A DNA stretch of 64,000 bases from CF-118 sp035689345. GTDB taxonomy: Bacteria; Chloroflexota; Dormibacteria; Dormibacterales; Dormibacteraceae. The first letter of the stretch is position 1; every line of letters begins with the position of its first letter. Positions 32,563 to 40,934 of the stretch are shown piece by piece. Where the stretch lies: the NCBI GenBank assembly GCA_035689345.1, contig DASSLR010000038.1, positions 1 through 64,000 of the forward strand, read 5' to 3'. The position numbers and the translations under genes are program-made. The notes below the pieces were generated by a model. That model was not told where the DNA came from, searched no databases, and saw nothing but the letters and a program-made list of their open reading frames with translations.

Positions 32563-33264
32563 CTAGGAGTGGAAGCGGGTCCAGGCGCCGACGACGAGGA
32601 ATACGAACCACAGAACGGCCACCGCCGAGAACAGCATCAACGCCTGCGGGGTCACTCGGCGCGGCGCGCTCGGCATTCCTGAAACCGGGAACAGCTTCGA
32701 GCCGTCCCACCACCATTTGCCGTCAGGGGTGAGCATGAGCCTGCCGGGCCCGACGGTCTGGGCCCGCCACGCCTCGACGGCGGCGGCGAAATTGGGATGC
32801 ACGCCTCGCACGCGCACATACATCGCGCCCGTGGAGACGGTGAACACCTCGCCGTGCGGCTCCAGCCAGGACCGCCCCGCGGCCCAGAGCTGCAGGACGG
32901 CGATGCTCGCGCCGAATATCACCAGAGTCGCGAGGGAGTAGTGCGGCTCGCTGGTCACCTTGAAGACGCCATAGAGAAACCCGACGCAGGCGACGAGGAT
33001 GAGCAACCGCGACATTCCGATGGCCCATACCCAGGTGGCGCTGAATGGCAGCCGGCCGCGCACGACCTGCTTCGGTCCCTTGAATCCCGGGATCAAGGCC
33101 TCGAAGGCGCTGAGCGAGGAGTTCCGGAACTGGATCACCGCCCACCGGGTCGCAGGCCCGCCGCTCCTCGCGCAGATCCACGGCACCGCGCCCGCCTTCA
33201 GGTCGTCGGCCCAGATCGAGACCTCGCCGGTCTGGCGCGTGAGCAGCGACATGGGCCGCATCAT
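32563..33264 (-). CDS. hypothetical membrane protein, 233 residues
   Basis: Not recognised. It has a soluble N-terminal part (about 1-75), two hydrophobic helices (about 80-130), a soluble middle with GKWWWDGSKLFPV (a WWDG motif common in bacterial DUF2510-type surface modules), and a last helix near the C-terminus. The start ATG leaves a 63-base divergent promoter region to the next gene. Confidence 0.65.
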   Translation of the reverse strand: MMRPMSLLTRQTGEVSIWADDLKAGAVPWICARSGGPATRWAVIQFRNSSLSAFEALIPGFKGPKQVVRGRLPFSATWVWAIGMSRLLILVACVGFLYGVFKVTSEPHYSLATLVIFGASIAVLQLWAAGRSWLEPHGEVFTVSTGAMYVRVRGVHPNFAAAVEAWRAQTVGPGRLMLTPDGKWWWDGSKLFPVSGMPSAPRRVTPQALMLFSAVAVLWFVFLVVGAWTRFHS

Positions 33265-33327
33265 GCGCCCGCAAAAGTCTCAGTGGCAGTCTCGTCCTTG
33301 TCTCAAAATGGGCGCCGAAACCGGACG

Positions 33328-33846
33328 ATGCTCGATGTCGCGCGCGGCCGCCGTCAGAGGGGTGCGATCGTCGCCGCCGTGGCCGCCATCCTGACGGTGG
33401 TTGCGGTGGCGCTTTATGAGCGGGCGACCAAAGGGGAAGGTGTGGAGATCGGGGACGTTGCGGCCTACCCGATAGGCGCCGCGGGGCTGCTGGGGTTGGT
33501 CGGTGCCTGGCTTGCGTTCCGGTCCGCCGGCGACGTGCGCCGCCACGGCGTCGATGCCCCCATCCTGATGTTGGCGCTCGCCGTCGTGCTGGGCGTACTC
33601 GGCGCTGCCGGGGCGTTCCTCACGCCGGCGATCTACAACGCCGGGCACGAAGCCTGCCTGGCGGGTGGCTCGAAGGCGATGCTCGGCACGACCGCCGTCC
33701 CGAGCGGGTGCGGATCCGTGATCCCCGACGGCGACTTTCCGGCGTTCTATTCGGGTGCCCTCGCCGCCGCGCTCGCGGTGGTGGCGGCCCTGGTTGCGAT
33801 CGTGCTCCTCGTCCGCGCGCACGTCCCGCGCGAGCAGCCGGGCTAA
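33328..33846 (+). CDS. hypothetical four-helix membrane protein
   Basis: 172 residues with four hydrophobic segments and a CxxG...SGCGS stretch between helices three and four. Start uncertain: ATG 33328 is used, but TTG 33298 and GTG 33283 are in frame and would add 10-15 residues (LSQNGRRNRT). Divergent from the 233-residue protein, possible co-regulation. Its stop is 14 bases before the tRNA-Sec gene. Confidence 0.6.
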   Translation: MLDVARGRRQRGAIVAAVAAILTVVAVALYERATKGEGVEIGDVAAYPIGAAGLLGLVGAWLAFRSAGDVRRHGVDAPILMLALAVVLGVLGAAGAFLTPAIYNAGHEACLAGGSKAMLGTTAVPSGCGSVIPDGDFPAFYSGALAAALAVVAALVAIVLLVRAHVPREQPG

Positions 33847-33860
33847 TCTAGCCGCGAGCT

Positions 33861-33960
33861 GGGGATGTTCGGCGGCTGGTGCCGCCCGCGGTCTTCAAAA
33901 CCGTCTGCGGGGCGCTGCTGAGGCGTCCTGGGTGGGTTCGATTCCCATCCATCCCCGCCA
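33861..33960 (+). tRNA. selC: tRNA-Sec (UCA anticodon)
   Basis: A 100-base gene including encoded CCA. The anticodon TCA is at 33895-33897 in the loop CTTCAAA, closed by GCGGT/ACCGT. Features that fit tRNA-Sec rather than a suppressor: a 6-base-pair D stem (GGCGGC/GCCGCC) with a 4-base loop TGGT, a long variable arm (GGGGCG/CGTCCT) and a T arm with loop TTCGATT. The acceptor stem shows 7 pairs plus a T-C mismatch at the eighth. It reads UGA as selenocysteine; no selA, selB or selD lies in the window and no selenoprotein is obvious here. Confidence 0.93.
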
Positions 33961-34023
33961 TCGTGAATGCGGAGAGCTCCCGAGCGCAACAGAATGCCTG
34001 CCTCGCGCATTGAAGGTGATGGA

Positions 34024-34545
34024 GTGACGGCGCAGGAGGCGCTCGCCGAGGCTCACGCGGACGCGGCCTTTGCGGACGCAGTGCTGCCCCTGGTTCCGGC
34101 CGCCCAGCGCCTTGCCTACGCGATGTTGCAGAACGCACACGAGTGTGAGGACGCGGTTCAGGACGCGACGTTCAAGGCGTGGCGCGCGTTCGGCCGCTTG
34201 CGCCAGGGATCGAACACCCGAGCCTGGTTCCTCACGATCGTCGCCAACGAGTGCAGGCAGCGGATGCGGAACCGATGGTGGTCCAGCATCAGACTCGCCG
34301 CAACACCCTCAGACAGGTGGTCGCCGCAGCCGGTGACGGCCGAGGCATCGCTGGACCTCCGGCGGGCGCTCTCGCGGCTTCCCGCGGACATGAAGCTGGC
34401 GATCGTCCTCCGCTACTACCTCGACCTGCCGTTCGACGAAGTCGGGCGGGTTCTGAACGTGAGTGACAAGGCCGCGAGGGCGCGTGTGCACAGGGCGCTT
34501 GCGCGGCTGCGTATCGAGATCCCGGAGGTGCTCGGCGATGCGTGA
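34024..34545 (+). CDS. ECF sigma factor
   Basis: 173 residues. Region 2 is around 18-85 (LVPAAQRLAYAMLQNAHECEDAVQDATFKAWRAF), region 4 around 115-165 (LSRLPADMKLAIVLRYYLDLPFDEVGRVLNVSDKAARARVHRALARLR). These bind the core enzyme and the -10/-35 elements. The GTG at 34024 has AAGG 8 bases upstream; earlier ATGs at 33967/33994 would run nearly into the tRNA. It overlaps the following membrane protein gene by 8 bases, the normal arrangement with an anti-sigma partner. Confidence 0.85.
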   Translation: MTAQEALAEAHADAAFADAVLPLVPAAQRLAYAMLQNAHECEDAVQDATFKAWRAFGRLRQGSNTRAWFLTIVANECRQRMRNRWWSSIRLAATPSDRWSPQPVTAEASLDLRRALSRLPADMKLAIVLRYYLDLPFDEVGRVLNVSDKAARARVHRALARLRIEIPEVLGDA

Positions 34546-35626
34546 GGACGAGTTCCGCGAGCACTTGCGCGCGGCTCTGGGCGAGGTACCGGCGCTCAAC
34601 AGTCCGATTCTTGGTCGCCCTGCATCGCGTTCGCGGACGCCCACGGGCGTCATGGCCCTTGTCGCAGGCGTGCTTGCGATCGTGCTGATAGTGGTGCTCG
34701 TCGGCGCCCGGGTGATGCTGCGCCCGCAGGGACACAACCAACCCGCGCCTGCGGCGTCCCCCGTCGCCTCACCTCCCGCCGCCGATTCGTTCCCGTGCAA
34801 GCTCGCTGTCACGACGGCGGTCGAGCTGGGCGATCAGGTCATCGCCGGCAGGGGATTCATCAACGTCCCGGACGGCGATTACCACCTCGATCCGACAGCA
34901 ACCGTCTCCGACCTCCCGCATGCTGCGGGCGCAGCGCCTGCCTACTACTCGGCGACGCTCAGCCGCTGGCTGCCCGCGATCCCGCCGGCCATCTCACCAG
35001 ATGGGACCCAGTACGCCTATGTCACGCAGTCGGGATCGACGTCGCAGCTGCACGTCGTCGATGTGCCCACAAGGGCCGATCGCGTCATCTGGACCTACGG
35101 CGCGTCGATCGGCGTCGAAGCCTGGGACGACAGCGGAATCCTGGTCGCGACCGTGCCCTTCGCGGGCGGCCAGGCCCAGATCTGGCGAATCGATCCCGCG
35201 ACCGGGAGCGCGTCGCGGCGGCCGGCCGGCGAGCAAGTCCCGACGCTGCCGCCACTGTGGGCGCTGCCGCCCGGTGGCTGGAGCTTCAGCCCGATGGGCA
35301 ACGACGGCAGAGGCAGCATCGTGGTTCGATTCGACCGTGGCACGACCCTCAAGGTCGTGCTTGTGAACGTCCCCGCACACACAGAGACGACGCTTTACAG
35401 CGGCGCACGCAACGCCAATGGCTTCGACCCGGAGACCGCGCTTTTCGATGCCCACGGCATCTGGATGTCGAACCTCGACGCCAGGAAGTTGTGGCTCTGG
35501 ACGGCCTCCTCCGGCCTGACGGGGTTTCCGGTGACCGGCCTGCCCACTGTGCCGGCGGGCGACCGCCATGCGAACGTCTCGTTCTATACCGCGGGCCCGT
35601 GCGTTCCAGGCACGTTCACGGTGTAG
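34538..35626 (+). CDS. membrane-anchored propeller-like protein, candidate anti-sigma partner
   Basis: 362 residues: about 35 cytoplasmic residues (MREDEFREHLRAAL...), one transmembrane helix (about 38-60) and an outer beta-propeller-like domain with ISPDGTQYAYVTQSG, LHVVDVPTRADRVIW and IWRIDPATGSA. ATG is coupled to the ECF sigma gene by an 8-base overlap. The short cytoplasmic part shows no zinc anti-sigma HxxxCxxC motif, so a classical anti-sigma function is unproven. The outer domain is closely similar to the second propeller of the lipoprotein at 1-2170. Confidence 0.8.
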   Translation: MREDEFREHLRAALGEVPALNSPILGRPASRSRTPTGVMALVAGVLAIVLIVVLVGARVMLRPQGHNQPAPAASPVASPPAADSFPCKLAVTTAVELGDQVIAGRGFINVPDGDYHLDPTATVSDLPHAAGAAPAYYSATLSRWLPAIPPAISPDGTQYAYVTQSGSTSQLHVVDVPTRADRVIWTYGASIGVEAWDDSGILVATVPFAGGQAQIWRIDPATGSASRRPAGEQVPTLPPLWALPPGGWSFSPMGNDGRGSIVVRFDRGTTLKVVLVNVPAHTETTLYSGARNANGFDPETALFDAHGIWMSNLDARKLWLWTASSGLTGFPVTGLPTVPAGDRHANVSFYTAGPCVPGTFTV

Positions 35627-35633
35627 AGGCTTT

Positions 35634-36089
35634 TCAGCTCACCGCTTTCTTGACGACTTTGGCGATCTTTTCCTCGACGGCCGGGGTCAGCTTCTGCAGA
35701 GCAAACGAGGTCGGCCAGAAGTCGCCGTCGTCGAGCTTGGCGGCCTGCTGGAAGCCCAACGTCGCATATCTCGATTTGAACTTCTGCCCGCTCTGGAAGA
35801 AGCAGACGACGGTGCCGTCCTTGGCGTAAGCGGGCATCCCGTACCAGGTCTTCGGTGAGAGCGAAGGGGCGTTGGCCTTGATGAGGGCGTGGATCCGCCT
35901 GGCCAGGCTGCGGTCCGGTTCCGACATCTCAGCGATCTTCGCGAGCACGTCGCTTTCGCCGTCCTCCTGACCCGACTGGGCTCGGCGGCGCTCCTTGAGG
36001 GTCTCCTTCATGGCGGCGATCTCTTCTTTCGAGAGCAGGTCCGACTTCCTGGCGGTGGTCTTTCGGGCCGGCTTCTTCTTGGCGCTCAT
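35634..36089 (-). CDS. DUF1801 (YdhG-like) protein
   Basis: 151 residues. After a lysine-rich front (SAKKKPARKTTARK) comes a domain with the DUF1801/YdhG pattern: HALIKANAPSLSPKTWYGMPAYAKDG and VVCFFQSGQKFKSRYATLGF. Bacillus relatives (YdhG) are proposed frataxin-like iron chaperones, unproven here. ATG 36089 has GAGGAG in front on the minus strand, which decided the start. Convergent with the membrane propeller protein (7 bases apart). Confidence 0.8.
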   Translation of the reverse strand: MSAKKKPARKTTARKSDLLSKEEIAAMKETLKERRRAQSGQEDGESDVLAKIAEMSEPDRSLARRIHALIKANAPSLSPKTWYGMPAYAKDGTVVCFFQSGQKFKSRYATLGFQQAAKLDDGDFWPTSFALQKLTPAVEEKIAKVVKKAVS

Positions 36090-36154
36090 GAACAGCTCCT
36101 CAGTGTCTACAGGGTCCCGTCGGTCGAAATCTCGGGCGGCGCACACTTAAATGA

Positions 36155-37522
36155 GTGGCCGGCGGGGGTGGTGTGGATTTCGACAAGGTCGACGAGTATA
36201 TCCATGCGCACGTGGCTCAGTGGATGGAAGAGCTGCGCGCACTCTGCGCCATCCCCAGCGTCAGCGCGCGTCACGAATCGATCGATCCGTGCGCCGCGCT
36301 CGTCGCGGACCTGCTGAAGAAGCGCGGCTTCGAGGCCACGATCTCGAGGGTCGACGGCGGCCATCCGGTCGTCCTCGCGCACGCCTCCGGCGCGAACCAG
36401 AGGAAGACGATGCTCTTCTACAACCACTACGACGTCCAGCCGCCCGAGCCGCTGGACCTGTGGACCTCGCCGCCTTTCGAGCTCACCACGAGGGACGGAT
36501 CCGTTTTCGCGCGCGGCGCGAAGGACGACAAGGGCGAGCTGCTCGCCCGGCTGGCTGCGATCGATGCCCTGCGCGCGGTCACGGGAGGCTACCCCTGCAA
36601 CCTCACGTGGCTCGCCGAGGGCGAAGAGGAGATCGGCTCCGTGCACCTGCCGCAATGGGTGGACCAACACCTGTCGGAGCTGAAGACAGATGCGGCCATC
36701 TGGGAAGAGGGCCAGATCGACGAGTCAGGCTTCCCGGTCGTGCGCCTCGGCGCGCGAGGCCTGCTCTACGTCGACATCTCGGTCCGCACGATCAACAGGG
36801 ATGCGCATTCCGGCGCGGCGAACCTCCTGCCCAACGCCGCCTGGCGGCTCGTCTGGGCGCTGAGCTCAATCAAGGGCCCCGACGGCAAGATCCGCATCGC
36901 CGGTTTCTACGACGACGTCCGCAAGCCGACCAAGGAAGAGGAGGCGATGCTCGGGCGCGTGCCCGACACCTCGGGCGAGATGCGCCGCGAGTACGGCCTC
37001 GACCAGCTGCTCGATGGGGTCACGCAGGTGGAGCGCGCCTACTTCACGCCGACGGCCAACATCGCGGGCCTCAGTGCGGGCTACCAGGGCGAGGGCTCGA
37101 AGACGGTTCTCCCGGCGGAGGCCAGGGCGAAGATGGATTTCCGGCTCGTGCCCAACCAGGATCCGCAGGACATCCTGCGCAAGCTGCAGAAGCACCTCGC
37201 CGACCACGGCTTCGGCGACCTCCACCTGGAGGTGCTGGGCGCCGAGCCGCCAGGCATCACGGACCCGTCGGCGCCCATCGTCCGGCTCACCGCGGAGGTG
37301 GCCGAAGAGGTCTACGGCAAGCCGGCGGTGATCTATCCGCTGACCGGCGGCACGACGCCGATGTTCGTCTTCACGACGCGAGGGGTCCCGGTCGTCAATC
37401 CCGGCGTGGGCTGGGGCTCGCGCAACCGCGCCCACTCGCCGAACGAGTTCATGCGCCTGGTCGACTTCGAGAACGCGGCGCGCCACATCGCGCGTCTATT
37501 GAGTCGCTTCGCGACCACGTGA
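36155..37522 (+). CDS. M20 family metallopeptidase (dipeptidase)
   Basis: 455 residues. Metal ligands: FYNHYDVQPPEPL (about 88), GAKDDKGELL (about 126), AEGEEEIGS (about 160), and the histidine in RNRAHSPNEFM near the end; the D of GQIDESG lies between. The family cleaves dipeptides or N-acyl amino acids. The GTG 36155 gives MAGGGG, not conserved; GTG 36173 (VDFDKVDEY) may be the true start since TTAAAT (36147-36152) then sits at a normal distance. Single gene, 52 bases before the kinase-receiver fusion. Confidence 0.88.
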   Translation: MAGGGGVDFDKVDEYIHAHVAQWMEELRALCAIPSVSARHESIDPCAALVADLLKKRGFEATISRVDGGHPVVLAHASGANQRKTMLFYNHYDVQPPEPLDLWTSPPFELTTRDGSVFARGAKDDKGELLARLAAIDALRAVTGGYPCNLTWLAEGEEEIGSVHLPQWVDQHLSELKTDAAIWEEGQIDESGFPVVRLGARGLLYVDISVRTINRDAHSGAANLLPNAAWRLVWALSSIKGPDGKIRIAGFYDDVRKPTKEEEAMLGRVPDTSGEMRREYGLDQLLDGVTQVERAYFTPTANIAGLSAGYQGEGSKTVLPAEARAKMDFRLVPNQDPQDILRKLQKHLADHGFGDLHLEVLGAEPPGITDPSAPIVRLTAEVAEEVYGKPAVIYPLTGGTTPMFVFTTRGVPVVNPGVGWGSRNRAHSPNEFMRLVDFENAARHIARLLSRFATT

Positions 37523-37574
37523 GCTAACCAGAACAGGCCCTCACTCCCGTTAGGCGCACTGGAGTGTGCACCCG

Positions 37575-38804
37575 ATGCTCATCGTCGTAGCCCTGGGCGG
37601 CGATGTTGCCAATCGCCCCACGGACGTTTCTGAAGCGGTACGGGCGATCTCACGCGAGCACTCCATCGTCCTCACCCACATCAACCGCCCGAATTCGCGC
37701 GGGCTGGGCAGGCGGATTCAGCCGTATCCAGAGGCCTTGCCCAATGCTCCCGGCGAGGCTGCCCTGAACCTTGAACAGGCGCTGCGCCAGGCAACGCCGG
37801 ACAGGCGGGTTGCCACCGTGGTGACGGACGTCATCGTCCGGCTGGTGCCGGTCGGGCCTCCTTACCTGGACACACCAGAGGGCCGCAATTCCATGGCCGG
37901 GCTCGGATGGATGGTGGTCGCGGACTACAAAGGCCTCCGCCGGTGCATCCCCATGCCCGAGCCTCAGAGGGTCATCCAGCTGGAGGCAATAGAAGAACTG
38001 ATCGCGGCGGGGTTCTCGCTGCTCTGCCCGTTTCGTGCCGGCCTCACCACCACGGAATCAACAGGTTTCGGGCCGCGGCCCGGCGAGGTTCAGATCGATG
38101 AGGACATGGCAGCCGCGGTGCTCGCGGAGCGGCTCGGGGCCGACCTGCTCGTGCTGCTGGGCAAGGCCGAAGTCGAGCGCGCAGACGTGGGTTGGGCGAG
38201 AGGCCCGGTCCCGCCGTTTGGCGCGAGCTCAAATGACGTCCTGAAGAAGATCTCGGGGTCCAGGGCCGAGGCCGCTTGCCGGTTCGTCGAGGCGACCGGA
38301 AGGCGCGCGGCGATCGGCGCCCTCGCCCACGCTGGTCAGGTCGTGAAGGGTGACAGCGGGATCCAGGTGGTTGCCAGGTCGCCGGAAACCGCCGACGCCG
38401 GCGCCGACGGTCATTCCGCGACCGTCCTGGTCATCAACGACAACGAGGTCGCTCTGCGCCTGTGCCGTCGCGTGCTCGAAAAGTCTGGTTACCGCGTGCT
38501 CACAGCGGCGGACGGGCTCGAGGGCGTGTGGCTGGCGCTGGCCGATTCGCCCGACATGATCCTGCTCGACTGCGCGATGCCGGGCATGACGAGCCCGGAG
38601 GCGATGCGCCTGATCAAAAAGCAGAGACCCGATGTGCCGATCGTCATCACCACGGTGGACCCGTCGGAGTGGAACAGGCAGCGATACCTCGGGGCCGGGG
38701 CGGCCCGCGTGCTGCCCCTGCCTTTCAAGGTGATCGATCTGGTCGATGCGGCTGCCAGATTCGCTCCCAGTCCCCGTCTACAGAATCCACCCTGGTGGCA
38801 ATGA
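37575..38804 (+). CDS. carbamate-kinase-like domain fused to a receiver domain
   Basis: 409 residues. About 1-270 follows carbamate kinase from end to end (LIVVALGGDV, RRCIPMPEPQRVIQLEAIEELIAAGF, VQIDEDMAAAVLAERLGADLLVLLG, ATGRRAAIGALAHA), but the active-site GGGGIP loop is replaced by PFRAGLTT and the GSMGPK lysine motif by ISGSRAE, so catalysis is doubtful. About 281-400 is a REC domain with phospho-acceptor MILLDCAMPGM (D332), VITTVDP and the lysine of LPLPFK; the acidic pair is N-D (VINDNE). ATG 37575 is chosen over GTG 37566 because GGAG is 10 bases upstream. No known fusion that I recall; likely a sensor or regulatory protein. Confidence 0.85.
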   Translation: MLIVVALGGDVANRPTDVSEAVRAISREHSIVLTHINRPNSRGLGRRIQPYPEALPNAPGEAALNLEQALRQATPDRRVATVVTDVIVRLVPVGPPYLDTPEGRNSMAGLGWMVVADYKGLRRCIPMPEPQRVIQLEAIEELIAAGFSLLCPFRAGLTTTESTGFGPRPGEVQIDEDMAAAVLAERLGADLLVLLGKAEVERADVGWARGPVPPFGASSNDVLKKISGSRAEAACRFVEATGRRAAIGALAHAGQVVKGDSGIQVVARSPETADAGADGHSATVLVINDNEVALRLCRRVLEKSGYRVLTAADGLEGVWLALADSPDMILLDCAMPGMTSPEAMRLIKKQRPDVPIVITTVDPSEWNRQRYLGAGAARVLPLPFKVIDLVDAAARFAPSPRLQNPPWWQ

Positions 38805-38845
38805 CGGCTTCGTAAACCGCGGGTCCCGCCAGACTATCGGCACCG

Positions 38846-40084
38846 ATGACCGATGCCGGACGCGACCTCGAGCGATCGATTCGAGGATTGAACTGGACCT
38901 ACGCGCTCATGGGCGCGGCCGACGCGACGCTGCTGCCCTACGTGCCGCTCTACCTCGCGGCAAGAAAGCTCGACGTCCTTCAGATCGGCGTGGTGCTCGC
39001 GTTCGCGGCCGCGGGCTGGTTCGTCGCCGGCCTGGCGTGGGCCTACGTGGCAGACCGCACGGGCAAGCCCGAAGGCGCGGTGATGGGCGCGACCGTGGCG
39101 GCGGTGGTCGTCTCCCTCGTCCTGCCGTGGACGAGCGGCGTGGTCGCGGTCGGCACCGTGACGGTACTCCTCTCCGTCGCGCGGGCGCCATTCACGATGC
39201 TCGACCCGATAACCCTCCAGCGCTTACGCGAGTCCAGCCGCACGCGGTACGCGCGCATCCGGCTGCGCATGAGCGCCGGCTGGGCCCTGTCCGCCGTGCT
39301 GGCGGGTGCGGGCTACCAGATGCTTGGACTGAAGTTCATGCCCTTCACCTACGCGCTCATGGTCGGATTGGTGGGCGCGTGGTGCGCGCGCGCGTTGCGG
39401 CCCGGCGCCACGCGGCAGCCGGTGACGCCGGCCGCGGTCGCGACGCGACGCCTGCCTGCGATCTCCACGGCAATGCTCGGCTTTACCGCGGCGTGCCTGC
39501 TCCTCGGCGTGTCGACAGCGGCCGCGCAGAACTTCGTGGTGCTGCGTATCGACTTTCTCGGCGGTGGTGCGCTGCTCATCGGCGCGGCGGCGGCGTTCCA
39601 GGCCGTGACCGAGATTCCGACGATGGGCTTCACGCACGTGCTGACTCGCCGCCTGAGCCACTCGATGCTCTTTGCGCTCGGCTCGGCCATCTTCATGGCC
39701 GTCTTCCTCGCGTGGGCCCTGATCACCAACCCGGTCGCCTTGGCGCTGCTGAAGTTCGTCACAGGCGTCGGTTTCGCGCTGACCTACGTCGCCGCGGTTC
39801 TCATCGCCGACGAGCTCTGGCCCGCGCGCCTGCGCGCCACCGGACAGGCGGTCACCAAGTCGGTGATGTTCGGCCTGGCGCCAATCGCCGGCAACTTCGG
39901 TGGCGGCTTCGTGTACGCGACATACGGCCCGAGCGCGATGTTCGCCATCTCCGCGGCGGTGGTGGGGGCGGCCGGCGTCGCGGGGCTGCTGGCGTTGCCT
40001 GCTCCGAAACCGCGCGCTCAGCCGGAGCCGGCGGTTACCTCGGCCGCTTTGCCAGAAACGATTCCCGAATCAGCCGGTCCCTGA
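38846..40084 (+). CDS. MFS transporter
   Basis: 412 residues with about twelve hydrophobic segments in two six-helix halves and the loop LAWAYVADRTGKPEGAVMG between helices 2 and 3, in the position of the MFS A motif (a variant of DRxGRR). Resembles uncharacterised MFS_1/PPP-type carriers. The substrate cannot be told. The end overlaps the convergent methyltransferase gene by 50 bases. Upstream GACTAT sits 8 bases before the ATG. Confidence 0.85.
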   Translation: MTDAGRDLERSIRGLNWTYALMGAADATLLPYVPLYLAARKLDVLQIGVVLAFAAAGWFVAGLAWAYVADRTGKPEGAVMGATVAAVVVSLVLPWTSGVVAVGTVTVLLSVARAPFTMLDPITLQRLRESSRTRYARIRLRMSAGWALSAVLAGAGYQMLGLKFMPFTYALMVGLVGAWCARALRPGATRQPVTPAAVATRRLPAISTAMLGFTAACLLLGVSTAAAQNFVVLRIDFLGGGALLIGAAAAFQAVTEIPTMGFTHVLTRRLSHSMLFALGSAIFMAVFLAWALITNPVALALLKFVTGVGFALTYVAAVLIADELWPARLRATGQAVTKSVMFGLAPIAGNFGGGFVYATYGPSAMFAISAAVVGAAGVAGLLALPAPKPRAQPEPAVTSAALPETIPESAGP

Positions 40085-40751
40085 TCACCATCGGCGCGAA
40101 TCCCGCCTCGCGCAGCAGCCGCAGCCAGCGAGCCCGCCGGAAGAGGCCCTGCACGTGGCGATCGTGCGCCACCCGCGCCTTGCCGCCGCGGTCGCGCAGC
40201 AGGATCGCGAAGTCGACGACGTAGGTCGTATCGGTCGGGTCGGGGTCGAACGTCCACTGCAGAAAACGCAGGCTCTCGCCGCCTCTGCCGTCGCCGCCAC
40301 CGGTGTCGGTTCCGGGCTCGAAGGTCTCGGTGACGAAATCGGGCACGAACAGGGCGGCCCCGCCCGGCCGGCAGTGCACGAAGGCGGTTCGCATCACGGC
40401 CGCCAGGTCCGTCTCCGTGGTCATGTGGCAGATGGCGTCGTGGACGAACACGGCGTCGAACGTCTGCCGGAGTCGCACCGTGCGGATGTCGCCCTTCACG
40501 TGCCGGCAGTCCGGGTTGAGCTTGCGGCTCACCCGCAGCATCCGGGGAGACATGTCCACCAGCGTCATCTGGAAGTGCGCCTTCAGGTGGGAGGCGCTGC
40601 TGCCGCCGCCCGAGCCAAGCTCCAGCACCGTCCGCGGAGCGGGCCGCGTCGAGCGGCGGATCACTCGCGAGAAATGCGCCGCCTCGCGCCGGTACTGCGC
40701 GTGGTCGGCGAAGACCGGCCACCACTTCGCGAGCTCGTCGTACAGCTTCAT
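40035..40751 (-). CDS. class I SAM-dependent methyltransferase
   Basis: 238 residues: motif I VLELGSGGGSSASHL (about 42), post-I TLVDMSPRML, motif IV FDAVFVHDAICHM and a C-terminal part with DTTYVVDFAILLRDRGG. A Rossmann-fold methyltransferase of the Methyltransf_25 type; the N-terminal YDELAKWWPVF is common in glycine/sarcosine-type relatives. Substrate unknown. Tail overlaps the MFS gene by 50 bases on the opposite strand. Confidence 0.85.
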   Translation of the reverse strand: MKLYDELAKWWPVFADHAQYRREAAHFSRVIRRSTRPAPRTVLELGSGGGSSASHLKAHFQMTLVDMSPRMLRVSRKLNPDCRHVKGDIRTVRLRQTFDAVFVHDAICHMTTETDLAAVMRTAFVHCRPGGAALFVPDFVTETFEPGTDTGGGDGRGGESLRFLQWTFDPDPTDTTYVVDFAILLRDRGGKARVAHDRHVQGLFRRARWLRLLREAGFAPMVIRDRLIRESFLAKRPR

Positions 40752-40776
40752 CTGATGCGGTCGATGAAAAACAGTG

Positions 40777-40802
40777 GCGCCGGGGCCACAGTACCCCGGC
40801 GC
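40777..40802 (-). terminator. intrinsic terminator for the lysine-rich mini-gene
   Basis: GCGCCGGGG and CCCCGGCGC pair perfectly over 9 bases with an 8-base loop; read on the minus strand it is followed after 5 bases by TTTTT. This fits a rho-independent terminator for the 20-residue frame just upstream on that strand. Confidence 0.65.
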
Positions 40803-40833
40803 ATTAAACGCTACGAACTAAAGGACGCTGAGC

Positions 40834-40896
40834 TTAGCGCTTCTTCGCGGCCTTCTTCTTCGCAGGCTTCTTCGCGGCCTTCTTCTTGGCAGCCAT
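40834..40896 (-). CDS. 20-residue lysine/alanine-rich histone-like mini-protein
   Basis: The minus-strand frame MAAKKKAAKKPAKKKAAKKR ends in TAA. It has a strong ribosome site (GAGGAGG, 6 bases before ATG), its own -35/-10 pair (40964-40935) and an intrinsic terminator (40777-40802), so it is a complete transcription unit and not a chance frame. The AAKK repeats resemble the lysine-rich tails of histone H1/HU-like proteins, suggesting binding to nucleic acid or polyphosphate. No other domain exists. Confidence 0.7.
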   Translation of the reverse strand: MAAKKKAAKKPAKKKAAKKR

Positions 40897-40934
40897 GTTT
40901 TACCTCCTCGTCAAGATTTGGCGGGACCCGACAC

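Noticed and set aside
33328..35626. A selenoprotein near selC
   Set aside because: Neighbouring genes have intact frames without internal TGA, so no selenocysteine use can be claimed here.
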